Shown: positions 1 to 5,144 of the stretch, piece after piece
Layout: every line of letters begins with the position of its first letter
How positions within the stretch are numbered: the stretch's first letter is position 1
From: Kitasatospora sp040298565
GTDB lineage: Bacteria; Actinomycetota; Actinomycetes; Streptomycetales; Streptomycetaceae
NCBI RefSeq assembly: GCF_040298565.1
Contig: NZ_JBEPAK010000361.1
Coordinates: forward strand, 1 to 5,144
Length of the DNA stretch: 5,144 nt
Reading direction: 5' to 3'
Notes under the pieces: generated by a model
Told to the model about the DNA's origin: nothing
The model's input: the letters and a program-made list of their open reading frames with translations, nothing else
Databases searched by the model: none
Made by a program: the position numbers and the translations under genes

Positions 1-160
1 CGGTCCGACAACCGCTCACCCGCAGGCGACTTGACCTGCCCCACCCTTGCCACACCACAACCAACGAGCCACAGACACCAAAGTCACCGGCATTGCGGCT
101 AGGCCCCGCCCGGCGGTCCACCGGGAGCCGGACGGTGGCGCCCGGCCGAGACCGTCGGAG

Positions 161-195
161 GGCGCCGCCTCCAGCCCCCGCAGGGAGGCGGCGCC
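161..195 (-). terminator. Strong GC hairpin terminator after the TetR gene
   Basis: GGCGCCGCCTCC (161-172) and GGAGGCGGCGCC (184-195) form a perfect 12-bp stem with an 11-base loop, starting five bases past the regulator's TGA. No U-run follows, as is common for actinomycete terminators. A weaker 6-bp stem (GACGGT 131-136 with ACCGTC 151-156) follows in the transcript and may act as a second hairpin. Being symmetric, the stem could also stop a convergent transcript from the left. Confidence 0.7.
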
Positions 196-200
196 GGGGG

Positions 201-911
201 TCAGGCGCGGGCGGTGGCGGGCTCGGGCTCCGCCAGGGCGCCGTACAGCAGCAGGTCCAGGACGGCGAGCAGCTCCTTGGTGAGCGCCCCCTTGCGGCCG
301 GGATGCATGCACCAGCGGTACAGCGCGCCGAGGTAGAGGTCGCGCAGCGCGTTGCCGACCTGGTCGGGGCGGATCCCCTCGCGGAACTCGCCCCGCCGAA
401 CGCCGTCGGCGACCAGTTCCGAGAACAGCTCGGCGAGGTAGGGCTCCTCCAGGAGGGGACGGCCCGCCCGGACCCAGGCCATCAGCATGGCCCCGGTCTC
501 CTTCTGGTCCTCGTCGTTCATCCGGCCGAGGGCGCGCATGCAGCGCTGCAGCCGGAGGCGGACGGCGCCGGAGCCCAGGGCGTCCGCGTCGAGGGAGGAG
601 CGCAGCGTGTCGCGGCGCTTCTCGCCCCACGTCCCGAGCAGGTCCTCCTTGCGCTGGAAGTAGTTGAAGAAGGTGCCCCGTGCGACATCGGCCCGTTCGG
701 CGATCTCGTCGATCGAGGTCTCGTCGTAGCCCTGTTCGGTGAACAGGGTGAGGGCGGCGGTGTACAGCCTCTCCCTGACCCGCAGCTTGTTGCGCTCGCG
801 GCGCCCCAGCGGCTCCGCCGGCGCGGGTGCAGCTCCCGTGGAATTCAACGGGGTCTCCGATCCATGGTGGCTGCCGGGGAGGGCCCACTCCTCCCCGACT
901 TGGTGCACCAC
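201..911 (-). CDS. TetR/AcrR-family transcriptional regulator
   Basis: This is a 236-residue one-component repressor-type protein, expected to bind DNA as a dimer and release it on binding a small ligand. Seen: a TetR_N domain at about 37-95, starting RRERNKLRVRERLY and continuing LFTEQGYDETSIDEIAERA; the helix-turn-helix is about 66-88, with recognition helix VARGTFFNYFQRK. The all-helical C-terminal half (about 100-225) is the ligand/dimer domain and is not family-diagnostic. The gene follows the PKS in the same direction after 64 bp, so it may be read through from the PKS and also have its own promoter. The start is uncertain. GTG at 911 (or 908) has no nearby Shine-Dalgarno and could be leaderless; its first 15 codons are mostly GC-ending, which favours it. 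TTG at 848 has GGAG six bases upstream and would give 215 residues, a more usual length. The in-frame extension before the HTH is about 36 residues with GTG and about 15 with TTG. Control of the neighbouring PKS or an exporter is plausible inference; the ligand is unknown. Confidence 0.93.
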   Translation of the reverse strand: MVHQVGEEWALPGSHHGSETPLNSTGAAPAPAEPLGRRERNKLRVRERLYTAALTLFTEQGYDETSIDEIAERADVARGTFFNYFQRKEDLLGTWGEKRRDTLRSSLDADALGSGAVRLRLQRCMRALGRMNDEDQKETGAMLMAWVRAGRPLLEEPYLAELFSELVADGVRRGEFREGIRPDQVGNALRDLYLGALYRWCMHPGRKGALTKELLAVLDLLLYGALAEPEPATARA

Positions 912-917
912 AGTTTA

Positions 918-932
918 ACTATGTTTCACAGT
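918..932. promoter_or_regulatory. Candidate TetR operator (15-bp imperfect palindrome)
   Basis: The plus strand reads ACTATGTTTCACAGT: two 6-bp arms around a 3-bp centre, with 5 of 6 positions complementary (the mismatch is at 921/929). It lies in the AT-richer 64-bp gap between the PKS stop and the regulator start, 6 bp upstream of the GTG at 911. TetR-family proteins commonly repress their own gene through a short palindrome in this position. Assignment to this regulator is inference. No convincing -35/-10 pair could be fixed around it. Confidence 0.5.
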
Positions 933-975
933 CGAAGTTGTCCTCCATAAAAGACCTCGATGGCTGCCGGAACCT

Positions 976-3900
976 TCACCCGATCGTCGCCAGCAGGCCG
1001 TTGAGGCTCTCCGAGCCGAGCAGGCGCCCCGCCGTGAGGTCCAGCCCGCAGTCGGAACGGACCTGCGCCCGCAACTGGGCGGCCATCAGCGAGTCCAGGC
1101 CCAGGTCGCGCAGCGAGCGGCGGCGGTCGATCGCCGCCTCGGGCAGGTCGAGCAGCCGGGAGACGCGCTGGAGCAGTGCGTCCGTCGCGGCGCGCGCGGC
1201 CGCCGGGGCGGGCTCGGCGCCCACGGCCACCGGGGCCGGTGCGGCGCCCGTCGGCACCGGCACCGACACGGGCACCGATGCGGACAGCAGCCCCGGTCCC
1301 GGCAGCGGCACCGGGGCCGCGGCGAGCGGCCGGAGGAGGGAGAGCGGCCGGGCGGCCGACGGCAGGGCGGGGCACCGCCGGGCGAGGGCCCCGGTCAGCC
1401 GACCGCGGACACCCGCCCCCGGCCCGGCCGGGGCGATCAGCTCGATGTCGAGGAACTCGGCGAGCACCGACCCGTCGGCGGCGAGCAGGAGGACGTCGCC
1501 CCGGGCCCGGCGGCCGCCCGCGACCGGGGTGACGCGGCACAGGCTCCAGTAGTCGTCGGTGAGTTCGGCATGGCGCCGGACGGTGCCGAAGCGCACCGGC
1601 AGGTAGCCGGAGCCGGCGGGGTAGCAGGCCGGCATCGCCAGCAGCCCCGCCTCCCAGCCGACGGCCGTCGAGGCGCCGCCGCGGCGCACCCGGGCGACGA
1701 TGCGGCCGCCGCGCCGCCAGGCATGCTCGACCGTCCGTACGCCCGGGCCAGCCTCGATCCCGCGCCGGGCGGCCTCCGCGTACAGGGCGTCGGCGGACAG
1801 GTACTCCCGGTGCCGGGCCAGGCTGGTCTCCAGCAGCTCGCGCCGGGCGGGCGCGGCCGAGGCGGAGGCGGGCTCCAGGCGTCCGCGGGCGCAGGGCTCC
1901 GGCTCGGCGCCGGCACCGCGGCGGGCCTCGACCCGGACGTCCCGGGAGCCGTCCGGGCCCGGCGCGTCCACCGTGACGCGCAGCGTGGCGGTGGGGACGT
2001 CGGCGAGGGTGAGGGCGGCGTCGCCCAGCCGCACCCCGGTCAGGGCGAAGTCCTGCCCGGGAGCGGCCTCGCGTGCGGCGGCGAACGCGGCCTCCAGGTA
2101 CACGGACGGGAAGACCGGCTCGACGCCGCTCACCGCGACCCCGGCGCCGGCGGCGGGCAGGCCCCAGGCGTCCAGCCGGGACTCGCGCACCAGCGGCGCG
2201 GCCGCGGCGGCCCGGCGCAGCGGGGAGGCGTCCCAGCAGTAGGTGGGCAGCGGCACCGCCGGGGGCTCGAAGCCGTACCAGCGCGACCAGTCGACGGCGG
2301 CGCCCCGGGCGAACGCCCGGCCCACCGCCTCCAGCAGCAGCACCGGCTCGTCGCCGCCGCGGCGCAGGGTGGGCACGGCGGCGGCCTCGGCGCCGCCCGC
2401 GGTGACCGTCTCCTCGACCGCCGCCGTCAGCACCGGGTGCGGGCTGACCTCGAGGAAGACGGTGTCCGTCCCGGCCAGCCGCCGGACGGCCTCGGCGAAG
2501 CGGACCGGGCGGCGCAGGTTGTCCAGCCAGTAGCGCGGTCCGAGCTCCTCGCCGGCGCTGGGGGCGGCGGTCACGCTGGACATCAGGGCGGTCCGGGTCC
2601 GGCGCGGCGCCAGACCGTCCAGGGCGGCGAGCAGCTCGGCGCCGATCAGGTCCATGTCGGGCGAGTGGGAGGCTACCTCGACCTTGACCGGACGGCAGAG
2701 CACCCCGGCGCCCTCCAGGTGCCGGGCGATCCCGGCCAGCGCGCTCGGCGGCCCGGCCAGCACGGTGGACGACGGGGAGTTCTCCGCCGCGACGCACACC
2801 GCGGCGAACTCCGGCTGGGAGGCGAGGAGTTCCCCGGCGCCCTCGGCGGAGAGCTCCACCGCCAGCATGGCGCCGCGCCCGGCGAGCCGGCGCATCAGCC
2901 GACTGCGGCGGCAGATGACGGCGGCGGCGTCGCTCAGGCCGAGCGCCCCGGCGCTCTGCGCCGCGGCGACCTCGCCCATGCTGTGGCCCACGCACACGTC
3001 CGGCGTCAGGCCGGCCTCCCGCAGGGCCGTGTCGAGGGCGACACCGACGGCCCACAGGGCGGGCTGGACCTTGTCCATGTCGGTGGGGAACTCGTCGGCC
3101 TGCCGGAGCAGGTCGACCACCGACCAGCCGAGCTCCAGGCCGATCGCGGCGTCGCACTCCAGCAGCTTCTCCCGGAAGGCCGGGGAGGTCTCCAGCAGTC
3201 GGCGGCCCATGCCGGACCACTGGGCGCCCTGGCCGGGGAAGACGAAGGCCAGCCGGCGGGGACCGCCGAAGCCCGCCTCGGCGGTGCCGCCCTCGGGGAC
3301 GGACTCGCCCGCGGCCAGAGCCCGCAGCCGCTCGGCGACCACCCGGTGGCTGTCGCCGCGGACCCAGAGCCGGTAGGGGTGGGCGTCCCGGCGCAGCGCG
3401 GCGGCCGCGCAGAGATCCGGCAGCGGGACGTCGCGGCCGGGGCCGTCCGTCAGGTGGCTCGCGTAGGCCTCGGCCAGATGGCTCAACGAGCGGGCCGAGC
3501 GGGCGCTGAGCACCAGCAGCTGTTCGGCGGTGCCGCGGTGGGGCGGCACGGCGGCCGGCGCGGCCGGCCCGGCCGGGTTCGGGACGTACTCGCCGACCAC
3601 GACGTGGGCGTTGGTGCCCGAGATGCCGAAGGAGCTGACGCCGAGCAGCGCCCGGTCGCCGGTCCTGGGCAGCGGGGTGTTGCGGGTGACGACGGCCACC
3701 CCGAGGTCGTTGCGCTCGATCACCGGGTTCGGTTCGGCGCAGTGCAGGGAGGCCGGGATGACGCCGTGCCGGGCGATCAGGACGGCCTTGATCAGCCCGG
3801 CTATGCCGGCCGCGGACTCGGCGTGGCCGATGTTGGTCTTCACCGAGCCGGTCAGCAGCGGCCGCCGCCGCGGGCGCTCGGTCGCGGCGGCGAGCGCCTG

Positions 3901-4884
3901 GAGCTCGACCGCGTCCCCGACCGAGGTGCCGGTGCCGTGGGCCTCCACGTAGTCGAGGTCCTGCGGGGCGATGCCGGCCGAGCGGCAGGCGGTGCGCAGC
4001 ATGTCGACCTGGCCGCTGATCGCGGGTTGCAGCAGGAGCCCGCTGCCCCGGCCGTCGTTGGTGACCGCGCTGCCGAGCAGGGTGGCCAGGACGCGGTCGC
4101 CGTCGCGCTCGGCGTCCGCGAGCCGCTTGAGCACGATGACGCCGACGCCGTCGCTGCGGACGAAGCCGTCGGCGCCGGCGTCGCCGAAGCGGCAGCGGCC
4201 GCCGGGCGAGAGCATGCTGCCCTGGGAGTAGGCGATGGCGTCGTGGGAGGAGAGGACGAAGTTGACCCCGCCGGCGAGGGCGAGGTCGCACTCCCCGGCC
4301 AGCAGGCTCTGCCTGGCCTGGTGCACCGCGACCAGGGAGGAGGAGCAGGCGGTGTCGAGCACCACGCTGGGGCCGAAGAGGTCGAAGGCGAAGGAGAGCC
4401 GCCCGGCGGTGACGGCGCGCAGTCGGCTGCCGGCCACGTCGCGGACGTTCGGGCCGGCCTCGGAGCGGGTGGCTTCGGAGTACTCGGCGGTCGCCTGGCC
4501 GATGAACACCCCGGCGTGGGTGCCGGCCAGGGTGGACGGGCGGATGCCGGCGTCCTCGAAGGCCTCCCAGGTGGCGTGCAGCAGCAGGCGCTGCTGGGGG
4601 TCGATGGCCCGGGCCTCGGCGGGGGAGATGCCGAAGAACCCGTAGTCGAAGGAGAACGGGTCCGCCACGAAGCCGCCGTGCCGGGAGGCCGTCCGGCCGG
4701 GGACGCCGGGGGTGGGGTCGTAGTCGGCCGCGATGTCGAACCGCTCCGCGGGCACCGCGGTGACCGAGTCCCGGTGGGCCATCAGGTTCTCCCAGAACCG
4801 TCCCGGCCCGTCGGCGCCTGGAAACCGGCAGCCCATGCCGACGACGGCGACCTCGGGGCGGGGGTTCTGGTGTGCTTGCTCCAT
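976..4884 (-). CDS. Stand-alone iterative type I polyketide synthase, KS-AT-(degenerate DH)-ACP, orsellinate synthase (AviM/CalO5)-like
   Basis: This is a 1302-residue cytosolic PKS expected to condense malonyl-type units on its own ACP. Seen domains: KS about 11-430, with Cys180 in DTACSSSL, His316 in EAHGTGT and His354 in KTNIGH; AT about 546-850, with FPGQG at 549, Ser635 in GHSMGE and His740 in VASH; a DH-like hot-dog region about 895-1150 whose HxxxGxxxxP motif is degenerate (Val916 where His is expected) and whose second motif reads WEAGLL instead of LDAALQ; a Pro/Ala/Val-rich linker about 1170-1232; and ACP about 1234-1302, with Ser1265 in LGLDSL. KR, ER, TE and docking segments are absent: KS begins at residue 11 and the chain ends just after the ACP. 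From family knowledge, this order and length match bacterial orsellinate synthases such as AviM (about 1.3 kaa). The aromatic, non-reduced product is inference; a pyrone or a different acyl product is possible. The ATG is chosen because KS homology starts 10 residues later and an in-frame stop lies upstream. Its Shine-Dalgarno is weak (GGG at -9 to -7). I see no TTA codon. Confidence 0.93.
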   Translation of the reverse strand: MEQAHQNPRPEVAVVGMGCRFPGADGPGRFWENLMAHRDSVTAVPAERFDIAADYDPTPGVPGRTASRHGGFVADPFSFDYGFFGISPAEARAIDPQQRLLLHATWEAFEDAGIRPSTLAGTHAGVFIGQATAEYSEATRSEAGPNVRDVAGSRLRAVTAGRLSFAFDLFGPSVVLDTACSSSLVAVHQARQSLLAGECDLALAGGVNFVLSSHDAIAYSQGSMLSPGGRCRFGDAGADGFVRSDGVGVIVLKRLADAERDGDRVLATLLGSAVTNDGRGSGLLLQPAISGQVDMLRTACRSAGIAPQDLDYVEAHGTGTSVGDAVELQALAAATERPRRRPLLTGSVKTNIGHAESAAGIAGLIKAVLIARHGVIPASLHCAEPNPVIERNDLGVAVVTRNTPLPRTGDRALLGVSSFGISGTNAHVVVGEYVPNPAGPAAPAAVPPHRGTAEQLLVLSARSARSLSHLAEAYASHLTDGPGRDVPLPDLCAAAALRRDAHPYRLWVRGDSHRVVAERLRALAAGESVPEGGTAEAGFGGPRRLAFVFPGQGAQWSGMGRRLLETSPAFREKLLECDAAIGLELGWSVVDLLRQADEFPTDMDKVQPALWAVGVALDTALREAGLTPDVCVGHSMGEVAAAQSAGALGLSDAAAVICRRSRLMRRLAGRGAMLAVELSAEGAGELLASQPEFAAVCVAAENSPSSTVLAGPPSALAGIARHLEGAGVLCRPVKVEVASHSPDMDLIGAELLAALDGLAPRRTRTALMSSVTAAPSAGEELGPRYWLDNLRRPVRFAEAVRRLAGTDTVFLEVSPHPVLTAAVEETVTAGGAEAAAVPTLRRGGDEPVLLLEAVGRAFARGAAVDWSRWYGFEPPAVPLPTYCWDASPLRRAAAAAPLVRESRLDAWGLPAAGAGVAVSGVEPVFPSVYLEAAFAAAREAAPGQDFALTGVRLGDAALTLADVPTATLRVTVDAPGPDGSRDVRVEARRGAGAEPEPCARGRLEPASASAAPARRELLETSLARHREYLSADALYAEAARRGIEAGPGVRTVEHAWRRGGRIVARVRRGGASTAVGWEAGLLAMPACYPAGSGYLPVRFGTVRRHAELTDDYWSLCRVTPVAGGRRARGDVLLLAADGSVLAEFLDIELIAPAGPGAGVRGRLTGALARRCPALPSAARPLSLLRPLAAAPVPLPGPGLLSASVPVSVPVPTGAAPAPVAVGAEPAPAAARAATDALLQRVSRLLDLPEAAIDRRRSLRDLGLDSLMAAQLRAQVRSDCGLDLTAGRLLGSESLNGLLATIG
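1255..1278. repeat. Four hexamer units inside the PKS linker before the ACP
   Basis: The plus strand reads CACCGG, CACCGA, CACGGG, CACCGA in tandem. On the coding strand this gives Ser-Val-Pro-Val twice (about residues 1203-1210), in the Pro/Ala/Val-rich flexible linker between the DH-like domain and the ACP. It is probably slippage-prone low-complexity sequence that only sets linker length. Confidence 0.6.
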
Positions 4885-4957
4885 GGATGGCCCAATCTCG
4901 GTAGGCGGAGACCTGTGGCGTGCGTGACGGTGCGCGGATCTTGGGGCTAGCGGGATT

Positions 4958-4983
4958 CAAACTTACACCGGGACACAAGTTTG
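4958..4983. promoter_or_regulatory. Inverted repeat in the PKS promoter region, possible operator
   Basis: CAAACTT (4958-4964) and AAGTTTG (4977-4983) are a perfect 7-bp inverted repeat separated by 12 bp, centred about 86 bp upstream of the PKS ATG. The left arm overlaps a minus-strand TAAGTT (4965-4960) that fits the loose TAnnnT -10 pattern; a bound protein there would cover the promoter. No good -35 sits at 16-18 bp from it, so the promoter call is weak. The arms do not match the site at 918-932. Confidence 0.4.
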
Positions 4984-5001
4984 TTCCTAGGGTTCCGTCG
5001 A

Positions 5002-5016
5002 TGGACTTGGAGTCCA
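5002..5016. promoter_or_regulatory. 15-bp palindrome upstream of the PKS, possible operator
   Basis: TGGACTTGGAGTCCA has perfect 6-bp arms (TGGACT / AGTCCA) around a 3-bp centre, about 118 bp upstream of the PKS start. A minus-strand TTGGAC, which resembles a -35 box, overlaps it, but the nearest TAGGAA is 22 bp further on, too far for a standard promoter. Its size and symmetry suit a dimeric regulator; which one cannot be told from the sequence. Confidence 0.35.
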
Positions 5017-5048
5017 ATCACCGACCGGGGGAGGCTGCGGTCAAAGTG

Positions 5049-5090
5049 CCCCGATCAGCGGGATTTTGATCCCTTGTCGGGGTGATCGGG
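5049..5090. repeat. Nested inverted repeats with alternative pairings upstream of the PKS
   Basis: CCCGATCA (5050-5057) pairs with TGATCGGG (5083-5090), enclosing a second hairpin GGGAT-TTTG-ATCCC (5060-5073). The left arm can instead pair as CCCCGA (5049-5054) with TCGGGG (5077-5082), so the two outer pairings exclude each other. It could be the terminator of a gene lying to the right, a protein-binding site, or a folded leader if transcription starts further right. No U-tract flanks it on either strand. Confidence 0.45.
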
Positions 5091-5144
5091 CCGCTTGCCC
5101 GAACGGTTGCGAAGGGTGCCGGAACGCCGGAAAGGCCGCCCGGG

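Larger units (their letters stand above)
4885..5144. other. Non-coding region upstream of the PKS
   Basis: No supportable gene is seen in these 260 bases on either strand. The frame of the PKS meets a TGA within the region, so the protein does not extend into it. The stretch is less GC-rich than the genes and carries the three inverted repeats listed separately, which fits a control region. The right-hand edge, beyond about 5095, shows nothing assignable. Confidence 0.6.

Noticed and set aside
1..130. The left edge, searched for a gene end, promoter or RNA gene.
   Set aside because: No frame, tRNA-like fold or clear box could be supported in this short stretch. Mobile-element ends and CRISPR repeats were also not seen anywhere in the window.
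16..888. A minus-strand 290-codon frame across the TetR gene, with an ATG at 888 and another at 865.
   Set aside because: It is out of frame with the intact helix-turn-helix and reads as Arg/Pro-rich shadow sequence, so neither ATG can be the start of the regulator.
93..950. A plus-strand 285-codon frame opposite the TetR gene.
   Set aside because: It has no motif or ribosome binding site and mirrors the regulator's coding sequence.
1185..1434. A possible cryptic KR or TE between the DH-like domain and the ACP.
   Set aside because: The segment is only about 85 residues, is Pro/Ala/Val-rich, and has no GxGxxG or GxSxG motif.
1570..4950. A long plus-strand open frame of 1126 codons opposite the PKS.
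   Set aside because: It is an antisense shadow of a GC-rich gene; the translation is low-complexity Gly/Ala/Arg/Gln without motifs, while the minus strand encodes intact KS, AT and ACP signatures.
4960..5009. A standard sigma-70-type promoter for the PKS, using TTGGAC (5009 region) with TAGGAA, or AGGAAC with TAAGTT.
   Set aside because: The first pair has a 22-bp spacer, and the second has a poor -35 box. Neither is strong enough to list as a promoter, though the inverted repeats here are reported.
926..5017. A 1363-codon open frame on the minus strand overlapping the whole PKS.
   Set aside because: It is one frame off the PKS, rich in Arg/Pro/Gly with no recognisable domain, and arises from the GC-biased third codon positions of the real gene.

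Overview
The window looks like chromosomal DNA from a high-GC actinomycete, most likely Streptomyces or a close relative. The base composition is very GC-rich, G or C dominates third codon positions, one start is GTG, and a large type I polyketide synthase sits beside a TetR regulator. That pairing is typical of a secondary-metabolite cluster. Only two genes can be supported, both on the minus strand and in the same direction. Everything else that is open in six frames is a GC-driven shadow of these two.

Layout, read in the direction of transcription (right to left). Positions 4885-5144 are a non-coding, comparatively AT-containing leader or promoter region with three separate inverted repeats. 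Positions 4884-976 encode a complete 1302-residue polyketide synthase with the order KS - AT - degenerate DH-like (hot-dog) domain - ACP. It has no ketoreductase, enoylreductase, thioesterase or docking domains. This size and order match the stand-alone iterative aromatic PKSs of the AviM/CalO5 (orsellinate synthase) kind, so a non-reduced aromatic acid or pyrone is the best guess for the product. Positions 975-912 are a 64-bp gap holding a 15-bp near-palindrome of the size and style of a TetR operator. Positions 911-201 encode the TetR-family regulator. Its stop codon is followed at once by a strong 12-bp-stem hairpin (195-161), the likely end of the transcription unit. Positions 1-130 hold nothing I can assign.

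How the parts may work together (inference): the PKS would build a short poly-beta-keto chain on its own ACP and cyclise it. Because the protein has no release domain and its DH-like domain has lost the catalytic histidine, release would need a partner outside the window, such as a KASIII-like acyltransferase of the AviN/CalO4 type. The TetR protein probably controls its own gene through the site at 918-932 and may also control the PKS. The inverted repeats in front of the PKS do not share that site's sequence, so control of the PKS by this TetR is not shown.

The points most worth following up are the missing histidine in the DH-like domain, the unusual AT fingerprint (GHSMGE / VASH), and the symmetric sites in the two control regions.
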